A DNA stretch of 64,000 nucleotides, from NCBI RefSeq assembly GCF_032050975.1, contig NZ_CP116967.1:186001-250000 (forward strand). The letters run 5' to 3'. Shown piece after piece: positions 28,401-37,165 of this stretch. The DNA comes from Candidatus Nitrospira allomarina. Lineage in GTDB: Bacteria; Nitrospirota; Nitrospiria; Nitrospirales; UBA8639. Numbering within the stretch: position 1 is the first letter of the stretch; the number at the start of each line of letters is the position of its first letter. The position numbers and the translations under genes are program-made. The notes under the pieces are model-generated. The model saw only the letters and a program-made list of their open reading frames with translations, made no database searches and was not told where the DNA came from.

Positions 28401-31400
28401 AAGGGACCAGGCTTGTTCAATGTGAATGTGGCCCTCAATGAAGGCGGGTCTCAAGCGGCCAGCGGGTTCGATCAAATGGGCGAACAAAAGCTCATGTTCA
28501 GTTATATCGCCAGCACCTATGAGCAATTGGACGAACCCGGTCCCGCTCGAGATTTTTATCGTAAAAAACTCGCGCTCCTCAATCAGGTGGCGCCGGCTAC
28601 CCAGGATGCGGCAGCTCTGACAGAAAAAGCCATTGTCCTGAACCGGCTGGGCGTGCTTTCCCACCAATTAGATGAACCTGAGCAGGCGATGGAATCCTTT
28701 CGCCAATCCTTGAATTACACCCGGACGTTGAATATCCCGTTCGGGACGGGCGTCAACATCTATAATCTTTCGACATTAGCCGTCGAAAGCCTCTTGCAAG
28801 GCCACACCCCGGACCACAGCCTTGTTGAGGCCATTACCTCTGGGATTCAGGATCTCCAACAACGAAACTATGAAGACCGCAATCTCTTCTTCACCCTCAC
28901 CAACACCGCCATGCTCCTGTCCCTTCTTCCCGACCCATCGCCGGACCAGCGCCTCAAGCCGGCTGATGCCGTCCAGCGCATGCATGAACAGTTCACAACC
29001 AGGACACTTCCGTGGTCGTATTATCAAAAGGCCGACTCGCTCCTGCACAAGCCAACCCTATTCTCAGATTCCGAACGTCTGCCCGCTCAATTTCTGGTGA
29101 AGTTGAACCAGGCCGAATTGGCACGAACATTGGATGAGTCTCAGGTCTATCGCCGGATTCAGGACGACTTGCTCAAACTGGTGGAAGACCGGCAAGCGCC
29201 CAATAGCTGGTTATGGTATCTGTCTCAGGCCGAAGCCACCGCTGATCCCCTGACGCACAAGACGCTTCTCACCCAATCCGTTGAGGAAGTCCTTCGTTTT
29301 CCCGCGCAAACCGACCCCCCCACGGGGCAGACCAACACCTGGCCTGCATACGAACGTCTGATTCAGCTCTCGGTTGACCAATTGATTGAAGCAGGCCGGG
29401 CCGACGACGCCTTTACCGTGGCGGAGCAACTGAGCATTCGACAAATGACCAGCGCCGTCTATGAAGCACTGGGAGAGGACGTCTTCCTCAAAGGATTGGG
29501 AGACTATGAACCGGAGTTACAATCCCTGCTCGGAGAACTTCGGCAAGCTAGAAATCACGGAAACGTCGCGGCCATTGAGGAACTGGCTCCTGCCCTTCAG
29601 GACACGCTCTACGCCCTGTTTGAAGAATATCCCTGGGCCACCGCGTCCTTCTGGGCCTATCCTCCGACCAGGGACCTGATATTTTTGGGAGTTGACGCGC
29701 AACACCCCTACCTGAAAATTCTCAAAGGAAGGCAAGGCTATCATGGCTTTGTTCATAACGGAGATACACTCCATTACAGCCCACTGGTGGTCACCGAAAA
29801 AGGGGTCACGGGGGATGAAGAATTTCACAAGCGGCTCAAGCAATCCGCCTCTGCCTATGTGGCGATGCCGCAGGAACTGGAATCCACCCTCCCTTCAATG
29901 GGACTCGATCAGATACCCCTCACGTGGGTCAGCAACTTCTATGATTTCCTGAATGGCTATCATCAGCGCAGCCTCTTTTTCTCTCACATCAGCACCCCAA
30001 GCACATTTCTCCCCTCCACGCCTTCGAATGCGGGAGAAATACCATTTGTGCACCGGCAATTTAGCGGGGTCGATGCACACGATCATCCGCTGGCCACCCA
30101 TACCAACATTGCCGCGTTTCTCAAAAATCCGGATACCTTCGCCTTTGAAGTACAGAAAGCTCAGAATGTTCGGGAATTTGTTTCCGTGCTCGATTTTGCC
30201 GGCAGCCAACACCATTCGATCCTGCTCTTCGGCGGTATCCCCTCCTCGTCGCCTTCTCCATGGGTGCTGATATCCTCTCTCCTGCGCGCCGGATTTCCTC
30301 ATGTCATTGTGAGCCGGACACCGCTCGACTCCCAAACCGCCGCCAGGTTTCTAAATCAATATCTCACGCATCTCAATACGCTTCCTCCCGATGAAGCCGT
30401 CATGGCCGCATCGAAGGATCTCTGGGGATCGGAGACGGGGAAATACCCCTTCCGCCATTACGGATTTGCCGGCATGGGTCCGGACGAACGTCAGGAATAT
30501 GCCGCCTCTATCTACGACCAGGAAGTGGCAGAAGCCATTCACGCATTTGAGACCAAAGACTTTCCCGCTTCTTTACGGCACATCGAGCATGCACTCGCCC
30601 TCATCGAGCATGCCAAGAAACGACAGGACTTCAAAGACCTCACCACCCTGGCCGTCGAAACCGCGTTTGAAGTCAGCGATTATGAAAAGGGCCTGTTCTT
30701 TCAACAGAAACTTCTGGATGCGCTCACGCCGGAGACTCCGGCCAACGAACGGGCCGAGGCGGAATATCGCCTGGGCATCCTGCATTCCCGTCTCGAACAT
30801 TTTGACCTCGCCGTACAACACCTCGAACAGGCCAATCAGATCTGGGAACAAGGCGAACAGCTTGATCGACTCGCGGAAGGCATGGCGACATTGGGCATTG
30901 TGCGTGAAAATATGGGTGCCTATACGGAAGCTCTGGACCAATTCAACCAGTCGTTTTCCCTGTATCAGGAAATCGGGGAAATGGGGCACACGGCCTTTCA
31001 ATACCGTCGAATCGGTCGTATTTATTACCTTCGATTGGGCCGGTACGAGAAAGCCCGTGAAAACTTTCTCGCGGCTCTCAAGCTGTATCAGGAACAAGGC
31101 GATCCCCAGGGAGAAGCCGAAGCGCTGTATGAAGTGGGATTGACCTATGAAAAAGTCGGTCTGTTCGACCAGGCGGCGGAACGCTACCACCAGGCCCTCT
31201 CGATTGGCAAAGAACTGGATGACCCCAAGCTCCTCACGACGGGCGATCTCTACCTCGCCAATGTGGCCTGGTTCCAGGGGAACTATCAAACGGCCTTTCA
31301 ACTCTTAACCCAGGCCGACAAAAAAGCCGAACAGGCCAATGACCCGCAATTACGCATTATGGTGAAAAATACCCGCGGGCTGATTTACTGGACACTCAAT

Positions 31401-33329
31401 GACACCGACAAAGGACTGGTCCATTTGCATGACGCGGTCACGCTGAGCCGGTCTTCCAATATTCAAACCGAGTTGGCCTCTTCGCTGAACAATCTTGGCT
31501 TGATCTACCGGCAACGGGGCGACCATGCCACCGCCCTGGACTATTTTCAGCAGGCGAAAACGCTTGACGAATCCCTGAAGAGCCAATGGGGTTTGGGCTA
31601 CGACCATCGGAATATCGGCATCTCCTTACTGGCCCTGGGACAGTTGGATGAGGCCGAAGGGCATTTCATCAAAGCCGAGCAGATCAGCGCCGAGATCAAC
31701 AATGTCATCAATTGGGTCAAAGCCTTGCTGGAACTGGGCAACGTCAATAAAGCGCTGCTGCGACCCCAACAGGCCCTTGGCTATTACGAGCGGGCGCATG
31801 AGATCTCCCAGCGATACGGGATCAAAGAAGTAGAATGGCGGGCCGCAGCGGGCAAGGCCACGCTGTTGCGGGAGGAAGGAAAGCTCCCGGACGCCTTAAC
31901 CTGGTTTACCAAAGGGGTCGAGGTGGTGGAAGGCATGCGGGCCGCGCTCAAAATCGATGAACTCCGCAATAGTTTCCAAACGAACAAACTGGATCTGTAC
32001 CAGGACATCATCACCCTGCTCATCACGATGGACCGGACCGATGACGCCTTTAATTTCTTAGAACGCTCCCGATCCAGAAGTTTTATCGACCTGCTGGGTA
32101 ACCAAAAGCTTTCGTTCAAAAATGAAGGTGATCAGGAAACCTGGACCAAAATCAACAGGCTGGCTTCCACAGTGGATTCACTCAAATCGGAACTGGGATC
32201 GTATGATGAGCCTCCTGCCGACCTTCAGGAACGGTATCGCAATACGAAGGCCCTGTATGAAGAAGCCATCCTGGAAGTCAAACAGCAGAATCCGGCCCTC
32301 AGTAGTTTTGTGGCTGTGGACCCGCTTAATCTGGAGGGAGTGCAACAGCTCCTGGCCCCTAGGGTGGGACTGCTCACCTACTTTTTGACAAAAGACCAGC
32401 TCTACCTGTGGCTGATTACCAAGGAGCGAACTCTCTTTAAAACGGTGTCAGCGAAAGAGGAAGATCTCACCCGCTTAGTGACCCGCTATAGGCAACTTGT
32501 TCAGCATCTGGAACCAGTTGATGATGAATTACAGAAACTCTATGGGTCTCTGATTCAACCGGTTGAAGGCGACATCGCAAACCTGGAGTACCTGGGAATT
32601 ATTCCCGATGGACCGTTACACTTTCTCTCCTTCGCGGCACTCAAACACGGTCCGGCCTATCTGGTGGATGAGATCCCGCTTTTCTACGCACCCTCGGCTA
32701 GTGTCTTCCAATTCACCTTTGCCAAACGTCAAGCCGTCAAAAATGACAAAGTCCTTGCGATCGGAAATCCGGATTTGGGAAATTTCAATTACGATCTCCC
32801 GCTGGCCGAACTGGAGGCCGAAAGCATCAAATGGAATTATCCCAACATGGATATTCTCACCGGAACAAAAGCCACCAAAGAATGGGTGGTGAAGAATATC
32901 TCCCGATATGGCATCATCCATTTAGCGGCTCACGGGGAATTCGATGAAGGCAATCCGCTATTATCCTCACTCTGGCTGGCTTCAGAAAACCCCGAAAACC
33001 GCCGACTGACCGTTAAGGAGATTTTCGGTTTGGAATTGAACGCGGATCTGGTGACGTTAAGCGCCTGCCAAACGGGCCTGGGTAAACTGGAAGCCGGAGA
33101 GCTTATCGGCCTGAACCGCGCCTTTGTCTATGCCGGCACGCATGCCCTGGTGTCCGCCCTGTGGCGGGTGGATGACCTTTCCACCTCGGTGCTCATGAAA
33201 CATTTTTACCGGAATTACGTCACGGCGAATAAAGCCAGAAGTTTGCGGCAAGCGCAACTCATCGTCAAAAAAGACTTCCCTCACCCGTCGTATTGGGCCG
33301 GGTTTAGTTTGATCGGAGACTATCAATAG
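25422..33329 (+). CDS. Exported TolB-propeller/TPR/CHAT giant protein
   Basis: A 2635-residue protein. Residues about 45-68 are a hydrophobic export signal ending ALA-ATP. Residues 69-350 hold TolB/WD40-like propeller repeats (QPSVSKDGQTLAFVSTRSGNSDIW). Residues 355-1400 and 1700-2180 are TPR arrays (for example QPNLQAEILERIGLSHQDIG; SLNNLGLIYRQRGDHATALDY). Residues about 1400-1690 resemble a degenerate CHAT domain. Residues 2295-2635 are a full CHAT caspase-like domain with His2504 in HLAAHGEF and Cys2549 in LSACQTGLG, then GELIGLNRAFVYAGTHALVSALW. CHAT enzymes are cysteine proteases of clan CD. The start overlaps the preceding lipoprotein gene in another frame. SH3 and M48 genes follow on the same strand. 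Substrate unknown. Confidence 0.88.
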   Translation: MDSKRRHTLTQDSSLRDGHLSHPSQEAQESTSGRKEGRSFHFHEALFGLIAFTGLIGFLCSSLPALAATPERLTTHPALDYQPSVSKDGQTLAFVSTRSGNSDIWVQTLKSAALTLPRQMTTHPASDQEPAVNRDGTRLLYVSHKSDPRGDVYLLDLITREEQRLTDLTSGDGSPQWDQEEHGFFYLKSDPLQNTSAIYRKSFKNHSEELVVAQATSFSVNGQGQLLYSTGAHLTLLDLQDNSSTSFDQDSHALDLWPALDHNPSDLTTDRHLVFTRYDRDTNDDGLIDTDDESSVWMRLWGPQQAELPNIYRITPAHQFHIYPAVSGDFLYYSDLKAGDIFRMDIPAFLRDYVDLDRAKSLAASYQDHGQLDLALLVLENISHNLLAQQPPDARAEFDFSLAEAQTQEGNFPAARESLEPYTSQPGRTGALARIYTIVLRVQEQAQGISSAARRRLVTTGVSDLLTIGNEHRDMDEVYGQALIEAGRLYLFADDPLTALEYLVKVENLHNKEIRAKGLFTRGEAYRILGDAPNVIRVFVDVIQLFGERSSWGKRAIQQVVTLSQQGETDRERLTALNRIIPQHPDLPVLIATARLTIADLYHEQGEQLSALETLDFIIPVPDLPNELVIQAYRKKAAILSESERYQEAADTYAALSQFPGENQTELEGAKSLLILQLVKKALKDRKIGETRIAAKSLKQLIDQYPESVEAHRAYIETKVMLKDTAEVQAWYTTLVKTHPDHAVYQYGQALALSYAEPPDLPLVIRLLQRAMKKDPALGYVHQTLGWAYEQTERTSGNKGYLEKAEQEYRIALEINDAGRFPDVESQLLLNLGNTYLALSNAREAYRHYRQREEQFAPSGETITELLYRKNYGEACFKAGRTEESLVQYQLALRNVPPEQPNLQAEILERIGLSHQDIGQYAKAIEAFSRALVLNRDLGQEQNVTLLQRNIGVNLFNLSRASETGGREELKQALGSYFTSLDHLTTGGGKTLSKGPGLFNVNVALNEGGSQAASGFDQMGEQKLMFSYIASTYEQLDEPGPARDFYRKKLALLNQVAPATQDAAALTEKAIVLNRLGVLSHQLDEPEQAMESFRQSLNYTRTLNIPFGTGVNIYNLSTLAVESLLQGHTPDHSLVEAITSGIQDLQQRNYEDRNLFFTLTNTAMLLSLLPDPSPDQRLKPADAVQRMHEQFTTRTLPWSYYQKADSLLHKPTLFSDSERLPAQFLVKLNQAELARTLDESQVYRRIQDDLLKLVEDRQAPNSWLWYLSQAEATADPLTHKTLLTQSVEEVLRFPAQTDPPTGQTNTWPAYERLIQLSVDQLIEAGRADDAFTVAEQLSIRQMTSAVYEALGEDVFLKGLGDYEPELQSLLGELRQARNHGNVAAIEELAPALQDTLYALFEEYPWATASFWAYPPTRDLIFLGVDAQHPYLKILKGRQGYHGFVHNGDTLHYSPLVVTEKGVTGDEEFHKRLKQSASAYVAMPQELESTLPSMGLDQIPLTWVSNFYDFLNGYHQRSLFFSHISTPSTFLPSTPSNAGEIPFVHRQFSGVDAHDHPLATHTNIAAFLKNPDTFAFEVQKAQNVREFVSVLDFAGSQHHSILLFGGIPSSSPSPWVLISSLLRAGFPHVIVSRTPLDSQTAARFLNQYLTHLNTLPPDEAVMAASKDLWGSETGKYPFRHYGFAGMGPDERQEYAASIYDQEVAEAIHAFETKDFPASLRHIEHALALIEHAKKRQDFKDLTTLAVETAFEVSDYEKGLFFQQKLLDALTPETPANERAEAEYRLGILHSRLEHFDLAVQHLEQANQIWEQGEQLDRLAEGMATLGIVRENMGAYTEALDQFNQSFSLYQEIGEMGHTAFQYRRIGRIYYLRLGRYEKARENFLAALKLYQEQGDPQGEAEALYEVGLTYEKVGLFDQAAERYHQALSIGKELDDPKLLTTGDLYLANVAWFQGNYQTAFQLLTQADKKAEQANDPQLRIMVKNTRGLIYWTLNDTDKGLVHLHDAVTLSRSSNIQTELASSLNNLGLIYRQRGDHATALDYFQQAKTLDESLKSQWGLGYDHRNIGISLLALGQLDEAEGHFIKAEQISAEINNVINWVKALLELGNVNKALLRPQQALGYYERAHEISQRYGIKEVEWRAAAGKATLLREEGKLPDALTWFTKGVEVVEGMRAALKIDELRNSFQTNKLDLYQDIITLLITMDRTDDAFNFLERSRSRSFIDLLGNQKLSFKNEGDQETWTKINRLASTVDSLKSELGSYDEPPADLQERYRNTKALYEEAILEVKQQNPALSSFVAVDPLNLEGVQQLLAPRVGLLTYFLTKDQLYLWLITKERTLFKTVSAKEEDLTRLVTRYRQLVQHLEPVDDELQKLYGSLIQPVEGDIANLEYLGIIPDGPLHFLSFAALKHGPAYLVDEIPLFYAPSASVFQFTFAKRQAVKNDKVLAIGNPDLGNFNYDLPLAELEAESIKWNYPNMDILTGTKATKEWVVKNISRYGIIHLAAHGEFDEGNPLLSSLWLASENPENRRLTVKEIFGLELNADLVTLSACQTGLGKLEAGELIGLNRAFVYAGTHALVSALWRVDDLSTSVLMKHFYRNYVTANKARSLRQAQLIVKKDFPHPSYWAGFSLIGDYQ

Positions 33330-33448
33330 TGGGAGGGTTCGCTCTCCCTTGCCGCACTCATAATAGAACGGTGATTAAAACAAGGTGAAAACCTGAATAT
33401 TCAAGTGTCCTTCAATCACGCCCTAGTCTCACGCTGAAAGGGGGCCTC

Positions 33449-33976
33449 ATGCCAGATCGAATCGCTCGGGTTATCTTTGGAATCGTCCTTATCACAGTAG
33501 CCGCCTGGATGTTTCCCTCATCCAATTGGGCGGCCACCCTCTACGCCAAGCAGGATGACGTGAAAGTCAATGCGGAGAAATCTCCGACCTCCGCAGTCAT
33601 CGCCACCCTGGCGCTGGGAGATGCCGTGACAGTCTTGTCCGAAGAAGGTCGATTGGCCAAAGTCAAAACCGCCACAGGAAAAACCGGTTGGGTGTTTAAA
33701 TTCCGGCTGGCAGAAGAGAAGCCTTCCACCGGTGGTGGCGGGCTTGGCCTCTCCGGCCTCACGGGACGGAATACCATTGCCGCGCGCGAGTCACGGGCAG
33801 GAGGCAGCATTCGAGGCCTCAAGGAATCCACCGAACAATATGCCAAAGCCAAAAATATCAAACAGGAAGACCGTGATGCGGTAGATCGCATGGATGCCTT
33901 TTCCATTGCCCCGGATGAATTGATGCAGTTTAAAAAAGCTGGAAACTTAGGCGAATTTTCGGGAGGTGTCCAATGA
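33449..33976 (+). CDS. Exported SH3-domain protein
   Basis: A 175-residue protein with a signal segment (VIFGIVLITVAAWMF ... NWAA) and a bacterial SH3 (SH3b) domain at about residues 30-92: TLYAKQDDVKVNAEKSPTSAVIATLALGDAVTVLSEEG, then KVKTATGKTGWVFKFRL. A Gly-rich linker and a charged helical C-terminus follow (TEQYAKAKNIKQEDRDAVDRMDAF). SH3b domains bind cell-wall peptides or partner proteins. AAAGGGGG is a good ribosome binding site. Its TGA overlaps the ATG of the M48 gene, so the two are translated together; the protein may act as an adaptor or inhibitor of the protease, which is inference. Confidence 0.85.
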   Translation: MPDRIARVIFGIVLITVAAWMFPSSNWAATLYAKQDDVKVNAEKSPTSAVIATLALGDAVTVLSEEGRLAKVKTATGKTGWVFKFRLAEEKPSTGGGGLGLSGLTGRNTIAARESRAGGSIRGLKESTEQYAKAKNIKQEDRDAVDRMDAFSIAPDELMQFKKAGNLGEFSGGVQ

Positions 33977-34872
33977 AGACCGGCAAAATTTTGGCGAGTG
34001 TCAGCATTCTGAGTCTCCTCTTATCTAGCATGGGATGCGGGGGATCACAATCCGGGCAATCGTCGCAACAAACGGATCTCATTGGAGGTCTCGGAGCGGC
34101 CCTTGGCATCAAACAACAGAAAATCGATCTTCTGAAAAAAGGCGTCGGCGTCGTTCAAGCGCTGGAGCCTATCGGAGAAGAAGAGGAAATCACGTTGGGG
34201 GAAGCGGTCGCGGTGGAAGCCTTTAGCCGTTTCGGCGGTGAATATTCGAATCCAGCCTGGACACGCTATATCAATCTGGTGGGAAAGACGGTGGCGGAAG
34301 TCTCGGACCGGCCAACCTTGAACTACCATTTCGCCATTCTTAACAGTCAGGAACAGAATGCCTTTGCCGCTCCCGGTGGCTATATCTTCATCACCGTCGG
34401 CCTCCTGAAGACTCTGACCAATGAAGCCGAACTAGCGGGCGTGTTGGCCCATGAGATTGCGCATGTCACCCAGAAACACATGCTGGACGCCATTCGGCGG
34501 GGAGCCCTGATGGGGAGTGTCTCGGAACTGACTCTCACCGCCATGAAACAGGATCCGGCGATGTTCTCCAGCGTCATCGACGAAATGACCGACCTCTTGT
34601 TCACGAAAGGTCTGGACAAAGACAAAGAATTTGAAGCCGATGTCGTGGGCGTCGAGTATGCCTATCGGGCAGGATATAACCCGCAAGGACTGGAAAATTA
34701 TCTGCAGACATTGGCCAAAGAAGAAGGGCATGTGGAGTCCAAATTTTTCACCACGCATCCTTCCACATCCTTGCGCATTTCCAAAATCGATACGCTCTTA
34801 GAAGATTATTCCGACATCAAAAATCTGCCGTTCCTCGCGGAGCGCTTTCACCAATACGTGAAGGCGGGGTAA
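33973..34872 (+). CDS. M48 family metalloprotease lipoprotein
   Basis: A 299-residue lipoprotein with lipobox LSSMGC. The catalytic domain has HEIAH at residues 160-164 (His160, Glu161, His164) and the third zinc ligand in KEFEADVVGVEYAYRAGYNP. The upstream AAPGGYIFITVGLL and downstream FFTTHPSTSLRISKI are typical of the BepA/LoiP group of periplasmic M48 proteases that check outer-membrane protein assembly. It lacks the TPR tail of BepA, but the TPR-rich CHAT protein lies two genes upstream. It is the last gene of the probable operon. Confidence 0.92.
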   Translation: MKTGKILASVSILSLLLSSMGCGGSQSGQSSQQTDLIGGLGAALGIKQQKIDLLKKGVGVVQALEPIGEEEEITLGEAVAVEAFSRFGGEYSNPAWTRYINLVGKTVAEVSDRPTLNYHFAILNSQEQNAFAAPGGYIFITVGLLKTLTNEAELAGVLAHEIAHVTQKHMLDAIRRGALMGSVSELTLTAMKQDPAMFSSVIDEMTDLLFTKGLDKDKEFEADVVGVEYAYRAGYNPQGLENYLQTLAKEEGHVESKFFTTHPSTSLRISKIDTLLEDYSDIKNLPFLAERFHQYVKAG

Positions 34873-34968
34873 GGCTTAAGTGATGGAGACGTGCAGGGAA
34901 GAAGATTGAGCCCTTCACAACAATTATGATGGCAGATTCGTATACTCACTAGTTAGGGATAAAAATCC

Positions 34969-35652
34969 ATGCTGACCCGGAAGGATGATACCGAAGGCAC
35001 ATGGTATCCTGTTGCCATCAAACAACTAGAATGTCTTATTCAGAAAGTGATCTATCCTGGTAGAGGATATCGTAACCTATACGCCCTCCGAAAGAATTTG
35101 GCTTACAATCTGCAATACATCGAATTTCTTCACCTCTGTCTCGAAGACCTCAAAATAAGCTCAGTTATAAAAACACAAATTTGGAAGAATTTTATTATGG
35201 TGGGATGCGGAATCATCGAATCATTGGTACATTTTCTGTTGATTGCGGAAGGATTTCACAAGACGATAGATTGGGAACTCGTAGACATAGCGCCAGGAAA
35301 CCAAAAGAACATGGACGGGGAAGTCAGAAAGATTGATTCCCATATCTACGGAAAACTTTCCTCACCGAGGCCGGAGAAAATGACTTTTGATGCCATGCTC
35401 AAAAAGGCAGAAAATAAATGCCTTTTAGGCAACAATCATTCTGTATATTCTAAACTCAAGATATTAAGGATTCTTCGTAATCGTATACACCTCCAAGAAA
35501 TAGGGAATCCGACTGACACTGATTGGAACGCAGTAAATGAAACCGACTTTTATGAGATGAGGGCGGTTATCTATACGATTTTTACTGGTTCCATCTTTAA
35601 ACCATCACATGAAGAGAAGAAGTTCTTTGAATATCTAAAAACGAACGCATGA
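34969..35652 (+). CDS. HEPN-like helical protein of unknown function
   Basis: A 227-residue soluble, helical protein without recognised homologues from memory. RILRNRIHLQ near residue 166 fits the Rx4-6H motif of HEPN ribonuclease folds, and the helical pattern around it agrees, but other conserved features are not clear. Composition is AT-richer than the operon before it. Right after its stop the sequence ACCTAAC looks like the outer core of an integron attC, without a matching partner. It marks the left edge of the accessory island. Confidence 0.5.
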   Translation: MLTRKDDTEGTWYPVAIKQLECLIQKVIYPGRGYRNLYALRKNLAYNLQYIEFLHLCLEDLKISSVIKTQIWKNFIMVGCGIIESLVHFLLIAEGFHKTIDWELVDIAPGNQKNMDGEVRKIDSHIYGKLSSPRPEKMTFDAMLKKAENKCLLGNNHSVYSKLKILRILRNRIHLQEIGNPTDTDWNAVNETDFYEMRAVIYTIFTGSIFKPSHEEKKFFEYLKTNA

Positions 35653-35725
35653 CCTAACAAAACACTGGATCAAAGGGCTAATGTGCGTAACTCGGCCTCC
35701 ACGCCATGTTTCCGAGAGGAACTCC

Positions 35726-36082
35726 ATGAAAGCATTTACTTCAATCTGTTTTCTGTTCGTTAGTCTATCTGCAGAGGCATCAACTTTCGATCTGGTCGTA
35801 GCGGGCAAGCGCTGCTCGGAGGGACAGTCAAAGCAGCTTGAATGCAATTATGGAGTCGGTCATGATTTATGGGTTACGATATCTGGAATTGGGCAGAAGG
35901 ACGGTGCCGTCACATTCATGAAGTCAGATGAGAATGGTGATTACTACGCTGCATTTGGACTCATGCATGAATGCGTGATAGTAAAGCCCGGCAAGAAGAC
36001 CGAAGAATTTCTCGACTTTGCCTTCATTTCACCGAGAACAGGCAAGGTGTTTAGCGCTTGGCAGGAGTGCCAAGGCGAATAA
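35726..36082 (+). CDS. Small secreted Cys-containing protein
   Basis: A 118-residue protein with a short signal peptide (MKAFTSICFLFVSLSAEAS) and a small beta-rich mature part with four cysteines (GKRCSEG, QLECNYG, MHECVIV, WQECQGE), which could form two disulfides in the periplasm. It was not recognised. ATG 35726 follows GAGAGGAAC by six bases; an in-frame extension to 35681 has no signal. The gene is followed by repeat family B. Its isolated context suggests acquired DNA. Confidence 0.6.
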   Translation: MKAFTSICFLFVSLSAEASTFDLVVAGKRCSEGQSKQLECNYGVGHDLWVTISGIGQKDGAVTFMKSDENGDYYAAFGLMHECVIVKPGKKTEEFLDFAFISPRTGKVFSAWQECQGE

Positions 36083-36153
36083 AACATAACAACCGAGTTG
36101 AAATTTTACGCGTTGAGTGCCAGGCCTGAAAGAGCGATATTCTTTTTTGAACA

Positions 36154-36520
36154 GGGGTCAAGTCTGTTGTTGAATGTTTCGTGCGCAGGTTTAGGGAAGC
36201 AGTCCACAGCCAAAGGCTCCAAGAAGCGGGTGGAAGTAGAAATTCGTCAACAACACATTTGCCTTTATACTTTACTCAGTTCTCGTGCCCAGGCGATGTT
36301 CTGTATTGCCGGGTTTCGCCCCGGCAGGCGAGGTCCTTTTCTTTCGGAAAAATGACCCAAAACCAATGACGCCCCGTCTGGCCTCATGGGAGCGGACGGA
36401 CGCCAGCCTGAGGAGGGCGGACCAACTCGCGGAGCCTGTCCTGCGCCACGCCGAAGGGCTCAAACAAAGTCCGCCGGTTCATAAGAGCGTCCCTCCTTTG
36501 GGCCAGGCGGCAGGCGTCAG
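36154..36520 (+). repeat. Repeat family B, copy 1
   Basis: It starts GGGGTCAAGTCTGTTGTTGA, continues with CGTGCGCAGG ... AAGCAGTC ... CAAAGGCTCCAAGAA, a hairpin TTGCCGGGTTTCGCCCCGGCA, CCCAAAACCA...TGACGCCCC, GCGGACCAACTCGCGG, and ends with CAGGCGTCAG. A second direct copy lies at 37681-38008. Parts occur inverted at 44414-44600 and, with the right half inverted relative to the left, near 41700-41860. No ORF is contained. Confidence 0.8.
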
Positions 36521-36645
36521 TCATCAGCGATGGGGGTCACATAGATTAAAGAACCCTTTGGAAATTAATTGAAATCACTATAGGATAAAGCAATGCCCTT
36601 TCGTATACTTATTGGTTCGGCCCACAGAACAGAAAGGAGTGATAC

Positions 36646-36858
36646 ATGAAATACAGAGTGTTGATTGAACAAGACGAAGACGGGATTTTTGTGGCTGAAG
36701 TCCCGACTTTACCTGGTTGCCTTTCCCAAGGCCCAACTAGAGCGGATGCGCTAAAGAACATTCAGGAAGCCATCGAAGTGTATCTCGAAAGTTTGAAAGC
36801 CCACGATGAGCCTATCCCGCCGTCTATTGATGAAGAGGTGGTAGAGGTCGTTGTGTGA
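36646..36858 (+). CDS. hicB: HicB family antitoxin
   Basis: A 70-residue protein with the partial RNase-H fold of HicB: KYRVLIEQDEDGIFVAEVPTLPGCLSQGPTRADALKNIQEAI is the family signature. This short version lacks a C-terminal DNA-binding domain, as in many HicB proteins that sit before hicA. GAAAGGAGTG precedes the ATG by five bases. Its stop overlaps the start of hicA. It binds and blocks HicA; antitoxin-first order is a common layout for this pair. Confidence 0.93.
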   Translation: MKYRVLIEQDEDGIFVAEVPTLPGCLSQGPTRADALKNIQEAIEVYLESLKAHDEPIPPSIDEEVVEVVV

Positions 36859-37079
36859 GCGTCTTACCGCAAGTATCGGGACGTAAAGTCCTCACCGCCC
36901 TGTCCAAGGCAGGGTATAAAAAAGACAGACAGAAAGGCAGCCATATTGTCCTCCGTCAAGTGGAGGCACCTCACCGGCGTATTGTCGTCCCCGATCACGA
37001 TGAGGTCGCCAAGGGAACATTGCGTGCAATTATCAAACAAACCGGATTGACAGTAGAGGAATTCAAGGAACTGCTATAA
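36855..37079 (+). CDS. hicA: HicA family mRNA interferase toxin
   Basis: A 74-residue double-stranded-RNA-binding-fold toxin. LPQVSGRKVLTALSKAGYKKDRQKGSHIVLR has the typical start and the catalytic His30 in GSH. RIVVPDHDEVAKGTLRAIIKQTGLTVEEF is the conserved end. The start is GTG 36855, overlapping hicB. HicA cleaves mRNA when freed from HicB. The pair is complete, so the module is probably active. Confidence 0.93.
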   Translation: MSVLPQVSGRKVLTALSKAGYKKDRQKGSHIVLRQVEAPHRRIVVPDHDEVAKGTLRAIIKQTGLTVEEFKELL

Positions 37080-37165
37080 CCCAAGATTTCACTAAAGCAT
37101 ATACTCCTATTGACACCTCAATCAGCCGCGAACTCAGTTTTTTGTCTAAATTCAGCTGCAAAGTC

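Noticed and set aside
30391-31301. Long ORFs inside the CHAT gene on both strands
   Set aside because: They are out-of-frame readings of a long, codon-biased gene; the TPR pattern is only in the main frame.
35645-36120. Further attC sites after the HEPN-like and secreted-protein genes (ACCTAAC at 35652, ACATAAC ... GTTGAGT at 36084-36120)
   Set aside because: Outer cores look right, but no paired L''/L' arms of normal length could be found, so they are not called.
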